DNA from: Phlyctochytrium arcticum
Taxonomy: Eukaryota; Chytridiomycota; Chytridiomycetes; Chytridiales; Chytridiaceae
Reading direction: 5' to 3'
NCBI GenBank assembly: GCA_025602905.1
Contig: JAHLKI010000035.1
Location: 124,001 to 188,000 of the forward strand
Length of the DNA: 64,000 bases
Shown: piece after piece, positions 34,634-53,800 of the stretch
Numbering within the stretch: the stretch's first letter is position 1
Layout: every line of letters begins with the position of its first letter
The notes under the pieces: generated by a model
Told to the model about the DNA's origin: nothing
Seen by the model: only the letters and a program-made list of their open reading frames with translations
Databases searched by the model: none
Position numbers and translations under genes: made by a program

Positions 34634-35003
34634 TTTGAATTGACTGAACGCTATGTTTTTTTTTATACCCCTCCATTTTCATCATTTCTGTGAACGTTCT
34701 TTTTCTTTTGTACATACATATTTTTCTCTTTTCCGTTTGTTTGTCGAGATGTACAGTATATGGATCATTCTATTCCCCAATCAATATCATCGTTTTCTCT
34801 TTCTTTTGATGGTGGTGGTGAGTTGTTTTTGAGTAGGCTGTTGGGAATTTATAGATTCCGAGATCCTTGTCCGAACGCGCCGGACAAAAATCAGTCGGAG
34901 TCCAGAAATTCGCCTGGTCTTTGACTTCCCCCTTTTGACCTCCAACCAACGGGGGGAACAACCACCCGTACATAAAGACAAGACCCCAAAATTCATCACA
35001 AGC
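34634..35003. other. Intergenic, 3' end of acyltransferase and MCM6 upstream region
   Basis: A T-rich segment at 34650-34750 probably holds the acyltransferase polyadenylation site. No gene or ACGCGT box is seen before MCM6. Confidence 0.4.
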
Positions 35004-38045
<3,042 letters not shown>

Positions 38046-38255
38046 TGGTTTTTTCTGTTTAGTTTTTTTGTATATAGGTTTTGCAAGATGTATTTAAGAA
38101 TTGGTAGCAGGGGATGCAAGGGGATGGGACGGTTTCATGAAATGACATATATATATACATTTTTCTTTTCAACATTTACAGGTTCTTGGGTATAGTGGAT
38201 AGTGGAAATAACTGGATACACGTACGCCAGCCACACTGTATGGATTCGTCTATGT

Positions 38256-41200
38256 TCAAGGACGTTCTAAAGTGATACTATGCCGCCTACGCGCCGCCAT
38301 CAACGCCAAATACCATGCCCGAAACAAGGCCAAACACCTCGCTTTATCATGCCATGTCGCGGCAAACACGCCCAACCGGTATTCTTCAAACCCAAGATCA
38401 GAAGATTCCGCCCTGTCCACCCACTTGTGCCACGATTTGCGCAGGAGGGTTTGCGCGTGCCGTGTTTTGGCCGTGGTCAGGAGCTGCGTCTGTCGCTTTT
38501 CTTTGTTTGAGTGGTGCATGTTATAACGCGTCTTCCAGTGAGTCCAGAACCGGGTTACGAGAATGTAAACGGTATGGCTTTCGTAGACAGAGTATAAATC
38601 ACGAAGCGACTAGTTCCAAAAAAATAAAAATCAGTGGTGAACGTCAAACATACACGGATTTGTTAGCCTACCTGTTTTTGTGTGGCTAAAGCAGTCCATT
38701 TCAACAGTGTTTGGCGAAGGAGGGTGGTCCTACTTCGTGAGTCGTGATAAGAAGCGAGTTGGTTCAAGTGGACTTGGCGGATCCAGCGCGTAAATACTTT
38801 TTTTGTTTGGTGTTTTTGGAATTGGGTAAGATGATGGGAGGTGGACCATTTTCGCATTGACGTGTGCAAAAGCCGAGACGACCGGAATGCAGATGAACGC
38901 TCCAGATCCTTTTTCCGTTTCTGCACACCTTTCCATTTCGTGAATAGAATGGATAGAGTATGAAGGCGATACTGGTCCAGTATCCGTACCCGAACCAGCA
39001 TCCGGCGCGCACTCCCGATTTTGATCCGATAAAAAGCATCATGAACGAGTCGGGACGTGTATGTGGTGGCCAGAAAGTGGTCTGCCACCGTGATTTTTAG
39101 TTGGAGGGTTCGGGCCTTGTACTGGATAGTATAGTGGTTGATCCAGCGGGTTAAATAGGTTTGCTGGGTGTGGTGGGCATGGAAGGTTACGGCTTGGGTA
39201 GTTTGGCGGGTCTGGAGGGTTCGACGATTCGCCCACATTGAAAAGTAGGTTTTGAGAAGGGTTTGGAGGGATGTAGCGGTTGCCGTGGCGGTGCGGGTCA
39301 GGTGTAAATGCCGTTTATGGGACATGACCGATATGCACTTTTGGTAGACCTTGACTCTCTTCTGCTCTACTGCGCTCAGCAAAAGTTGCTGACGATCATA
39401 AATGGAGAGTAGGCTCGTCCGCCATTTTACAAACGCTTGTTTTTGGACAGCAGTGGCCCGTTTCTGATGTATGGTCTGAAGGTGCGCATGACGGTCACGA
39501 GCGGATACGCCAAAGTCTTTAATGGATGTGGGGTGTTGGATATGCCACGATTCTGGCCAGTGGCATTGGGGGGCGGGTCGGAAGGGTGTATGGAGAGCAA
39601 AGATGGGGTTGGACTCGGGGTCGCCTACGTAACTTCTCGTGGCCGTCTGAAAAACCAACCAATATTGGTCAGAAAAAAAGGGACGCGTGACGGATAAATA
39701 GGGAAAGGCAACGGACCTGTATTGAGAGACGCTGATGAAGATGGGTTGGTAATTTGAAATGCAGATATCGAGACTGGCCGGTCTGATCTACCCAGAAATG
39801 ACTGTCCAAACCGACCAAGTTAACAAAAAGTGTCAAGGAGCACAAGATAGACTGGAATGCACCTGTCAGTCCGTACGGAATGGCGTTTCAAGGCTTTCCA
39901 GTACCATTTGCGCAGAGCAAGCCCCAAGAGCTTCCTTCGGTAAAGAACGGCTGAACCCCTCATGTTATATTTTGCCCGGTACATGTTGCGCCATAGCGTG
40001 AAGCTAGAATGCACGGAATGATCAAAGTAAACGTTGGATGCCGCTTTTTGGCGCTATCGGACAGTTAGTGTCTTGGCGTACGAACGAAAACCAAGTTATG
40101 TACCTGGTACTGCCTTTGCCAGATTCGAAATGCATTCGCAGAGATTTTTTGATTGAAGGTGATGGCAGACTGCACGAAAGAATGAGGCATGGTCGAAACG
40201 CCAGTCGTACGAGAAAAAGACTGACCACCACAGCTGCAGCACGAAGACGATAGGAAGTCAACCAGATAGAAAACATGGTTTCGGTTGTTTCGACTTGTTT
40301 CACCAACAACACTTCATCCGCGGTGTTTCGGCGGTGCATGCCACTAGACGCCAGATGCCTCCATTTAACGAAATGACTGCGCAATACATCTAATTGCTCG
40401 ATCAGCATATCAATCATGCAAAAAAGAGGATGAAGGGTTTGTACGAGTAGATCGAACAGACTTCTTGGCAGCAATGACAAACTTGGTTTTGCAAATCCAT
40501 TTCTTCCAAAATAATCTAATACGGTATGTATCAATAACTGATGACGAGGGATAAGGCTTCTGACCCTTGTGTACCTCAGATGCGACAGCTGCATGTGCTG
40601 TTCACCCTGCAGACGAAGAGATTGCCGCTTCTTTACTTCCAAGGCCCATTGTTGGAACGTATTCAGAACCTGTCGGCTCTGCAGTCGCTCAGATCTTGAT
40701 GGCAGTAGATATCAGGCTGCGGGCATACCTGAGCGGACTCCTGCAGTTGGCCCACCGCGTCACACGTGACAGAGCTCGAGATGGTTGCGTGCTGCTTGAG
40801 AGCTACACAATCTTAGCGATACTGGAATCTTAGTGTGGAACAGGAAACAGTACCCGAAAAATGACGGGCCAGCACGTGTTTCCTGCGTTTCTCCCGCAAG
40901 TGATGAACCAGCGGTCGGAGTTTTTCCTCGCGGCTTTGGTCCACTCTTTTTTAAGATGCCAGGGGTCAGCTGTGATCGGTAAGTCAATCCAGAACATGCG
41001 AGACCTACCGTTCTTGCCAGTGTTTGAAATATAGTCGAATGTTTGTGGATAGACAGTGGGAATCCGAGATCTTGACGAGAGAACTTTGCTGCACCGAAGA
41101 AGCTTTCCACCGCTGCAATGCATGGCGGAGACTCTTGTTACGATCCATTCCCTAAAATCAATTTGCCGTCAGTAAGCCACTAAGCAAGTCAACGCCATCG

Positions 41201-43102
41201 GCTGGCGCAAAGTCATACCTCCGCCAGTACTTTACGACGGGCGTAGTGCTCAAACAAAGACTTCCAACAGGTGAAATTTTGAATGACATAATTGCGGTCG
41301 CGATCCTTGAGCAGCTTGTCCTGGCCTGCACATGAATGAGCCAACCAGAAAACAAGGATGCTGGTCACATTAAGTATCACCTGTTCGCAACTTGCTAATC
41401 TTCAAAAGAACTTTTCTCCAGTGAAGGAAAGCCGCCAGATACTGTCGCTTGGCCTGAATCTTGATTCGACGCGCCACGCGGCTTTTAAGCAGCCACAACC
41501 ACATAACCATTGCTTGGCGCCGCGCATGTCGGTCGTCTGTCAGATCTTTACAGGCTTGTTCACAGAGCTAAGTTTTCTTAGACGTCACGTCATGAACGGC
41601 GGAGCAGCAACCTAGCGAAAACCTACCCGTCGCTTGCGTGCGAGCACCTTCCATTTCTCGAATTGTTTGCGTACGATATGAATGTCGTGACGAGCGCGGG
41701 CTCTCACTTCAAGGCTGGCAAAATGAGAATAATTAGCCATCAAACAGCGGGAAGCATGCCGTGGATTAGATCCTACAATTTCGTTCTCCATAGATGCCAA
41801 CTTTGATGAAGTTTCAGTGACTCGCGAGCAGTACAGATGCTACGCTCTGAAGGAGACACCTTCAGCCCCTGTGCCCATTTTTTCCAGGCTCGCACTTTAA
41901 TCAAAGTATTTCTGCCTCTCTCGAATTGTTTTTCTAGTAACTGAATCGTCTCAAGGTAGCGTTTCCTACGCAGGTTCCTAGTGATTAGGATAGTTGTGAA
42001 TAGGTATCGTGCCATCCGCATACTTTTTTAGCCATTTGTCAAAGGTTCTTCTCAAAACTCGTGTGACAAGCTTTCGCTTAAAGCTCTCTGCCGCTAGCCT
42101 TGAGATAACCTTGGACAACAAACTATTGAATTTAACGAATGGTCCTCCAAACGCCTTATCGAACCCACCATCTTTTCCACACCGTGAGACACGTGCTGTA
42201 CAGAGTATGTTGTCGGAATAAGTTTGCTTCGCGCACCAAAGACTCTGGAAAGGTCGAGTTTGAGTTTGTGTGGGAAATCCCGTCGGTTGAATTATATACC
42301 ATAACGCACAGCCCCTCTCCAAGCAACCCAAATATCAACCACTCGAGATTGACTCGCCAGCGCACTTTGAAACACATGCTCTCTCCTGCGTTGGTACATC
42401 TTTTGCCACTCCTGTTCAAATCAATCAGTCTGGCCTTCCCGTAACTAGGAGTCATTTCCTACCGAAAACGCCCGCCGGCAGATGCGATGTTTGTGCCTCA
42501 TCTCGACTACAGACGTCCTGACATCAAGTTGCAGTCTCTTCTGCTTTTTCAGCTGAGCAGCCTGACGCCATTGATTGAAGATCCTCCTTTGCTGCCCACC
42601 AACTTGAAATTGTTCGGCCCAATCATTTTGCTCTGATGTGTAACGTTGCCATTGGCGAAAGACGATACCAATGAGCTCCTTCCTTTGTAGTTGCTATTTT
42701 GAGTAAATTTAGGCAGTTCTTCCACATGAAGTGTCTATATCTACCTTGCGGCGCTTGAAGCTGTACTGCCAGAGGGACAAGAAATGGTATAGTAAATTTT
42801 GTCTCCAAAAGTGAACACTCCGCTTGTAATGGTTCCCCAACTGGATCCTCTGCTTCTTTCTCCTTGCAGCATATCTGCTTTATTGTTTTCAGGACGTTCA
42901 TGGCCCGCTCTGTTTGGTGATCTTACTGCTGCCAGGCAAACAGTGCCTTTACCAAGACTTCATGATCACTTATAGGCGCCGGATCTTGGTTCTTGGCCGT
43001 GTCCCAGACCTGGGACCCCTCGTACCCCATGCGGCGGGGTTCTCGAAGCCCATCCTGGAGAATGGAGATGTCGAGAAGGGAATGGTACTGACAAAGTGCC
43101 AT
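38256..43102 (-). CDS. SFI1: SFI1-like centrin-binding repeat protein, many exons
   Basis: At least 18 short exons each encode helical repeats with an aromatic-Trp core, such as FWRQNLLYHFLSLWQYSFKR, IFNQWRQAAQLKKQKRLQ, TFDKWLKKNLRRKRY, VRAWKKWAQGLK, QFEKWKVLARKRR, AAFLHWRKVLLK, LYFKHWQE, TLWRNMYRAKYN and FWTHWKTRYN. This is the SFI1 repeat, which binds centrin along a long helix at spindle poles, centrosomes and basal bodies. Mapped exons include 43102-42927, 42877-42745, 42693-42463, 39646-38672 and 38609-38256, with phases closing. The junction near 40240 is not resolved: the frame slips by one without a good splice site. The start ATG at 43102 lies 138 bases from the divergent bZIP gene. 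The total product should exceed 1000 residues. Confidence 0.88.
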
Positions 43103-43240
43103 GGAATCATTGGTGCGCAGAAGGTGCTGCGCGCATTTCGATCTTTCGACGCGGTTGGAATCCGAGTGACCAAGTGAGAACTGACAACTGACAACCCGAC
43201 AGGATCTCACTCCACAAATATTTTCAAGACCTGGTGCAAG
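43103..43240. promoter_or_regulatory. Shared divergent promoter of SFI1-like and bZIP genes
   Basis: Only 138 bases separate the two start codons. The pair ACAACTGACAACTGAC-type repeat (GAGAACTGACAACTGACAACC, at about 43177-43197) is the only notable motif. There is no TATA box that I can assign. Confidence 0.5.
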
Positions 43241-44728
43241 ATGACCTTTGCGAACCAGCATTTCGACGTCGACTTCAACGAGTTTCTGAACCTGGATGAG
43301 CCTTTGACTGGTGGTGTTCGGAATATACCTCCCTGTCCAACACCGGTGGCGGACGAAGATTGTGGCGATCTTGTCGTGCCTACAAGTGAAACTCTAGAGA
43401 AAGAAGAAGCATATGATAGTGACAGCGTATGGGGAATAGACCCAACTATTCTCCGCGACGACCCCCCGCTCAACACGCACGACTGGACAGCTGAAGGTAC
43501 GCAATTGCTCTGTCCAGGCACCGACACTAGGAGTTTCTCCTGTCTCACTTCAGTTTTAGCTTTAGCTGTCAATACCGTGAAAACAGAGGAACCAGGACTT
43601 GCTTCCAGTGATAATGGACTACTTTCATCAAGTGATTCCTCGCTCTGGAATCAGTCAACTGCGAAAGCAAGTTCGACCAAAACCAAGAGCGGAAAAGCGA
43701 GTGCACCTGCTGTCGGCAACAAGCGTAACCCAAGAAAACGAAGACGCAACAATGATGAACAAAGCAAACTAGATCAGAAAGAAGAGCAAGACAAATATGA
43801 AAAGTACTCAATCTCTCATGTTGGAACCTCTCTAGAAGAACTACGTTCTTTCATCGATGAGCTGGAGCGCGATGAAAGTATCACTCCTAAAGAGAAGCGT
43901 CAAATTCGCAACAAAATATCAGCAAGAAACTTTCGAGTGCGACGCAAGGAATATGTTACGCAACTTGAAGAAGAGTTGCGAGTAATGAAGGCCGAGAATA
44001 CGAAACTGGCATTGCGCTTGAGTGATGTGGAAAAAGAAAATCGACAATTAAAAACTGCTCTGGAAACCCAGCGGATACTGACCCACAACGAACCCCCCGT
44101 TGCGCAAAACCGGGTGGCTCTTGGTCGACCAGTGGAACGTACTGCCCAGGGATTGCCAGTCGAAGTATCTACAAATATTCTTGCAGATCGGGTCCGAGAT
44201 TCACCAACCAACAAATCGATTACAACTGAACCGAGCAAAGATTATCGCAAACAAATGGGAGATGAAATCTCTGCACCCGCCACTGCGCCCTCGTTTGCTT
44301 TACAGCTATTGCGGACAAACTCACAAGAAGCTGTTACACAGGAAAGGCGAGCGCAAGGATGTGAAGATGACTCGCAGCCTTCGCCGCCGGGTCGGATACC
44401 GTGGTCAGCCCACCGTCTTCAAGTGCATAACGCAGTCGTCCCTGAGATTTATCCAGCCGTACAAACGCCCTTGATAAAAGGAGAGTTCATTACTGCCAAA
44501 GATATTCTAACCTTATCCAAGTTCACGTCTGTGTCAAGTTTGCTCAACGCGCGAAGGTTCAATAGTGGAGAGTTTAGTGCTCAGCAGTCAGCGGCAAGAT
44601 TATTGAAAGCGGCTATCGCAAGTGTGAAGATGGGGGAGATACAAGCATCAAAAAAAGACTACATAGCAGTACGAAATATCTTGGCCTTGGCAGTGATCAC
44701 CGCAAGGGCAGTGAACACAACTGCTTAG
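43241..44728 (+). CDS. bZIP transcription factor, 495 aa
   Basis: The basic region reads RNKISARNFRVRRKEY (the N-x7-R signature), followed by a leucine zipper (LEEELRVMKAENTKLALRLS..ENRQLK) at about residues 222-275. A basic patch KRNPRKRRRNNDEQ precedes it and may be a nuclear signal. The N-terminus is acidic, as in activation domains; the C-terminal half is unrecognised. A 57-base segment at 43497-43553 looks exactly like an intron (GTACGC..CACTTCAG) and is in frame, so a version shorter by 19 residues is possible. The stop lies 46 bases from the convergent RecQ stop. Confidence 0.92.
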   Translation: MTFANQHFDVDFNEFLNLDEPLTGGVRNIPPCPTPVADEDCGDLVVPTSETLEKEEAYDSDSVWGIDPTILRDDPPLNTHDWTAEGTQLLCPGTDTRSFSCLTSVLALAVNTVKTEEPGLASSDNGLLSSSDSSLWNQSTAKASSTKTKSGKASAPAVGNKRNPRKRRRNNDEQSKLDQKEEQDKYEKYSISHVGTSLEELRSFIDELERDESITPKEKRQIRNKISARNFRVRRKEYVTQLEEELRVMKAENTKLALRLSDVEKENRQLKTALETQRILTHNEPPVAQNRVALGRPVERTAQGLPVEVSTNILADRVRDSPTNKSITTEPSKDYRKQMGDEISAPATAPSFALQLLRTNSQEAVTQERRAQGCEDDSQPSPPGRIPWSAHRLQVHNAVVPEIYPAVQTPLIKGEFITAKDILTLSKFTSVSSLLNARRFNSGEFSAQQSAARLLKAAIASVKMGEIQASKKDYIAVRNILALAVITARAVNTTA

Positions 44729-44774
44729 GGAGTATAGGTTACTTGTACACTTTTTGTATTGAATAAATTTGTCC

Positions 44775-48365
<3,591 letters not shown>

Positions 48366-48429
48366 CGTCAAGTGATAATTCTGATTCTTCAACTTTCCTC
48401 ATCAACTTTCAACTTTCAACTTTCAAGGC

Positions 48430-48908
48430 TCAAGCCAGCATGAAAGTACCAGCCCCTTGAGTCACCGCGAACGCGTCGCCACTCGCCGCTGCGCAGCTCG
48501 GAGGGACCACCCCACGAGGGGCTAATAGGCTGTACATCCTGCGTTCTACGCTCATTTCCGCAGCCATATTTTTGAATAGAACGTCTGATGCGCCTTTGGG
48601 AGATGTATTGATATACTTTTTTGTATATACTCTTTCTGCAAGATGGTCTGCATCCAAGATATGATCAAACATGACTACGGAGGAGTTTTACACACAAATT
48701 TACCTAGCGGAATGGCAGTAAGTAGCTCTTGGGCTATGCATTCCTAGTCGCGAGTGCTTGCCTTTGCTTTCAAATCTGCTCTCGAACGTGCAAGCCCTGA
48801 CTCAAGTTCAAGTTTTCGCTTGGTCTCGGTGCAATACGGGCTTTTGAGTTTGAATGATCGCAAGCGACAAGATGATGGTCCAGATCTCCCCGTTTCCTCA
48901 ATAAGCAT
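48430..48908 (-). CDS. Possible small gene upstream of RecQ, unrecognised
   Basis: Two coding-like minus frames lie here: an ATG at 48908 opening MLIEETGRSGPSSCRLRS, and a frame ending at 48430 with FKNMAAEMSVERRMYSLLAP. They might be two exons of one small protein, but I could not find a splice that joins them in phase; the only donor-like site after the first is GC type (AAAG/GCAAGC). No domain is recognised. Evidence is weak. Confidence 0.25.
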
Positions 48909-50472
48909 GTCAATTTGAGCTAAGCAAGCTACACTACTATAAAATACACTAAGTACAAACGAGAGTTGTAAAAAAGCTAGACCCATCAGGGAAAAGTGGG
49001 ATAGAATAGCGTAAAAAGCCATAAGATCCTAATTTCAACTAAACGGCCGCCTAAATTACTGATATGGAAGTGTTAAAGCATAACTTCGAGCCCACGACGA
49101 CCGACTCAACAGGAGCCGTTCCTGATTGCAACCCGCACCCAAACCGGTCACCGCAGAATGCGGATCTGCAATTCCCTAACTATACGTGGAAACAATTTGA
49201 ATTCTCGATTCTGCAAAACGCTCTCAACCCTTGAAAAGACGGGCCGCTAGCAACGCTACCGGAAGAGCTGGCGTTGGGTATCTGAGGGAAGTAATTGGCG
49301 GCCTCCAGCAGCTTGGCACCACTGGCCTTGTCTTCCGCTTGGCGTAATAGCTAGGCAGACCTGGACTCATCCCATGCTTGTCAATCCGGTCTGACTGACA
49401 GACCTGTAAGCAATTGCTTCCGTTTCGCGACCTCTTCGTTCGAGCCAGATTTGTGCAGGCACTCAACTTCGTCCGCACGACGGTTCTTGAGAAGGTAGCC
49501 CATCCGAACCTTTGCCCCTCTCCTACCCAGGGCCTTCCCAGTCGCGCTACTGGTGTTTGCTTCGACAATCCTGACTCGCCCGTACCCAGCGTAGCAGGGA
49601 AACTGACCGAATGTTCCCTTCAGGAGGACAATCTCGAAGGCTGGGTTGACACGGACTTGCACCTTTCTTGTCTTCTATCCTGTTGATACAAACGTCCAAT
49701 TAATTAAGCAACACCAACATAGGAAACTCAGATGACACTATACTTGCAGCGTTGGGATGGGAACCTCAGCAGCATTCTCTACGTCGTCGATGATATCCAT
49801 ACATTGGACATTTTTGGATAAAGATTCTCAGTCGTGGTTTCGGATGTTGCGTGTGAATTTGTGTGGATCTTGCGTTGATGGCACAGTCATGCATTGCAAC
49901 TGGGGGATTGGGGCGCGTATTGGGCGAAGCAGACGCCCCTTTTGAAGTCAAGATGCAAGATTTGGACAACGCAAATTGCACAAAGTAGACGTAACCTGGG
50001 CTACGTTTCTTTTCGCATTTTGTGGTATCATTGGTGGTCTGGATGTTAAGCGGTTCATGAGGTTTAGGTGGACAGGACAGAGCAAGGTGTATGTGAAAGG
50101 GCAAGTTGGGGCCAAAACACTACTTGAAATGGTTTGGGAAGCATTCAGTGCCGACTGGCTATTGAGGTCGACCCTGAGTTTGAGATGAAATCGGAAAAGC
50201 AGTGTAAAACCTGCTTGGGTTTAGCTGGGAATCGATGCCCTTGCTGTAACCCACAAAAATCGCAGGTGTTTCACCGCCGTATGCGTTTTGAATGATTCCA
50301 TTTCTGTATTGCTCCGCGCCCAGACACGGACGACTATAAGTAGCTGCACTCACAACATTTACGAACTCAGCGCAACGTCCCGACGGTCTTGGGAAGACTA
50401 GCAGAGTGGGTTCTCAAGGAGTCCAAGGAGACAGGAGTTCAGAAGTCCTGCGTAACCACGTGACTCGGTCGA
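48909..50472. other. Intergenic before transposon copy 2
   Basis: A 93-codon minus frame (49381-49662) containing EIVLLKGTFGQFPCYAGYGR overlaps two other open frames, and none has a recognised domain. At 50366 the word CTCAGCGCAAC matches the first 11 bases of the copy 1 inverted repeat, without a visible partner. Otherwise nothing is recognised. Confidence 0.4.
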
Positions 50473-50480
50473 GTTGCGTG
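50473..50480 (+). repeat. 8-base target-site duplication, left
   Basis: GTTGCGTG lies directly outside the left inverted repeat of copy 2 and is repeated directly outside the right one at 54512-54519. Confidence 0.92.
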
Positions 50481-50501
50481 CCCAGCGCACGGGTCCCATT
50501 T
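50481..50501 (+). repeat. Left terminal inverted repeat, copy 2
   Basis: The 21 bases starting CCCAGCGCACGG are the exact reverse complement of 54491-54511. Confidence 0.95.
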
Positions 50502-50888
50502 TAGGCCTAATCAACCCACCAAATTAGGAACGTGCTTGCGCAGCTTTGCTGATGTAATCAGAGCTCCGGCGTGTCCGTGAAATACGCGTTGGAAAACCTA
50601 GTATAATTGCAAACCGTCAATAAAAATGCGCTCCTGCATCTCGAAAGGCGGGGTGGTGTATATTACTTTGAAGTGGCTTATGGGTTGGGCCGTTTTGTGT
50701 AGCGATGATAACAGTTAAGTGCAGATTTCTGATGGTGATTTCGCTGTTAACTCCCCCCACTTCGAGGTTCCCCCAATCGAAGGATTCGCGTTGCATCAGT
50801 ACGGGGACGCTTGGATCTCGTCAAGATACCTATCAACTCCCCCTGTTGACAGCCTAAGACGATTCCATCCGAGCCCACGCAACTTATA

Positions 50889-53800
50889 ATGACTGACAGC
50901 ACCCATAGTAATCAGTCTTCTGGAGGCCGTTCTCAGAACACCGGTCGATTTGTCGGAGCATTTGATAGCCCAGTTAGCAAGAAGAAATCAGGCATCAAAT
51001 ATACTTGCATTACTTGCAGGACAACCAAGCCCTCTGCCCGATACTACCATCGCAGTTTGGGACTTCTCGCGCATCTCGTAGCCAACAATGTTGATTTTCA
51101 TTTCGACACAAATGCCGGCCACAAAAATGCTACTTTCTGCAAGAAATGTTGGTCACATTTAAACCGCAAATACCCACATCCCCTTTTTTTAAGCACCCAA
51201 CAGGAGGACAATACCCAAGCTGTTGCTGTTGGCAGCAGTAGCACCGCGACGCCCGTCAGGCCCACTGCTACTATGACTATACCCGGAACGCCTGTACCTG
51301 CCGCAACAACTATAACCGTCACGCTCACCACACCCGTCAGCCCTGTACCCAACCCTCTCTTTATCACTCCTGCACGCGTAACGCCTGTTTCTGTCGGTGG
51401 GTCGCTTACATACTCTACACCAACTTTCGCGTCGCCCGTACCCATCTCGTCTGTGGTCTCGCCTACGCCTGCACGCAAGCTGCTTTTTGGCACCATTGAA
51501 GTTGATGTTGAAGAGACCGTTCAGCCGGTTTTGAAGGATACTCTCAAGTTTAGGGCGGGAGTATTACAACTACTGCACAAAAAGTGCAAACTTAAGATGC
51601 CCTTCACATCCGACCTCGACGCCTTCATTGAGCACTTAGACAGCTGTGAACAGCTCGCCACCAAAACCGCTGTTGACCTCGGTTTGTCAGGTATGTAGAT
51701 CTATTTTGATTTGGATATATTAGATAGCTAATTTCCTTTTGATAGCCACCACATGGAAACAAACAGAGTCCGAGAGAAGAAGACGTATCATTGCTTCCAT
51801 TGCTGTACAGAAGGCGGCATTCCTTCATCCGCACATCAATTTCGTGAAGGATGTGGTGTTGTCTACGACTCTGGGAATATCTGACTCTAGTAGGAAGGTT
51901 CTTTCGTCATTCAACTTGAGCTATAGCCTCGACATTGCGGAGCAGAAAATGAAGGCCGCCAATGAAAGGGCGTACAAAGAGTTGACTGAGCGGATGGCCA
52001 GCGGAACGGAAGTGCCAGTCGTGAAGATGGACGACTTTAATAGGGTTTCGGTTCATGGAACTCCCGGCTCAGCCAACTCCGGGAAGTTTAGCACTGTCCA
52101 TACGCAAGCTAATTTGGCTGTCAAGTTCTTTCCCAAAGGGGATTCGTCCAAGGATGAAGAGAATGGATTCGTACGGCGGGCTTTACCCTTGCCACTTCTG
52201 GACAAGCCCCACATCGACTTTAGCTCCCTGAAGACTGATAAGGACAAAAAGACCTTTGTCGGTGCGCCGTTCCTGAGCCAAGCAGTTACCGATGTGATTG
52301 TTAAGGAAACTTACGGTGAAAAGTTGATTACCAAGGACCAATCAAACAACTTTCGCCAGCCGTACTGTTTTGACATGTCCACTAGTGCTGCTGAACTAAA
52401 GCAGTTCCACGTTTTCGACGCGATGCCCAATCGCATGAAGTCAGCGGAGGATTTGCGCTCTTTAATGGTTTCCGTCAAAAAATTTATTGAACACTACAAG
52501 GATGGTGCTATCTGGATAACTGGCGACTTTTATGTTTGGCGTAACGTGATGAAGATGCTCTGGGCGCATAGTCGAACCCCATTACCTACGGATCATCTGT
52601 ATCTGAGAGTTGTTCTGTGTCCATGGCCTGATGCCATGCATATAGCACTGAACGCGCAGCAGGGTAAGCTCTGTATCATTTACGTTTCACGGCAAGGCAA
52701 TATACTTACTGTATTTCAGCTTTGCTGCAATGGAACTTCAATGTCTTCATGCCCATTTGGAGCGCCGCATTCCCCGATTTCGCGGTTACTCTAGTAAAGC
52801 TGCGACCTGTAAGGCGCATGATGCTGCTGACTATGATGTTCCTGTCCTGGAAAAAGTGCCGAGTCCAAGTGTTGGATTGGGTGAAGCAGCAAACGGATCT
52901 ACCTGAGTTTCAACGTGATATAGTGGAGTCTCTAGTCCGCCTTTTTGATGAAGAACTGCCACTTGTTCTGGATGCGGCAACGGCTATGGCCAGCGGAGAT
53001 GTTATGCTTTACAAGGAGGTGTTGCACAGACTTTTGCCGTTGTTCATTCGCTACCGCAAAAAGAACTATGTCACGATTGTTCTCCACATACTTTCTGCTA
53101 TTCAGGAAATGGAGGCTGGAGGAGACCCCGAAATTATTGCTGCGCTTTATAGTCAACTCCCTTTGGCAAGTTCGGAGGACTTGGAAGTATTTCACTCCCT
53201 GCTTCGTGCATGCATTCGTCCCTTTGATTCTCACGGCCGTGCTGTTATGACTACCCTCTACTTGTCATCCAATAAGAACCTGAGTGCGAGATCATTCCTG
53301 GCCCAAGTCGCGAAACAAAAAGCACTAGATAGGAGAAAGAGGCTGCCATGGACTAAATATATGAACAGCTTCAAGCTTCAGCCACGGCAGCCCGTACAAA
53401 CCAAACGTACGCAATTCTACAATGCCCATCTCAACGTGATGGCTGCCGCCCTCACGACTATGTTCCGCAAACTCATTGCCAACTCGCCAAACATCATCAT
53501 CCAAGGAGAAATGATGTTTACCCATTCTGCAACTGGTACTAAAGTTCGTGGGTATCAGGTACGATACAAAGTTGCACCGCCATCAGCAACCACTTCCATC
53601 GCAACGACCGCTGAACCGCCAAAAAAGAAGCGGAAGAAAGCCACCAAAATTTCCCAATTCACCGCTGCAAATATCGGCCCTGAAACAATCGTGACATTCT
53701 CAGAGCGTTTGCTACCACTGACTTTGTGGGGGGACAAAAAGGTTGCTTTGAATGTCCACACGCGTATTGACCAGTTTGCTGCCGTTGAAACGACGCGACC

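Noticed and set aside
48430..48908. Upstream exons of the RecQ gene
   Set aside because: The exon starting at 48365 opens with an ATG and splices in frame; the upstream frames do not join in phase, so I list them only as a weak separate candidate.
49381..49662. 93-codon minus frame as a gene
   Set aside because: It overlaps two other open frames of similar length, and I see no family or splice signals.
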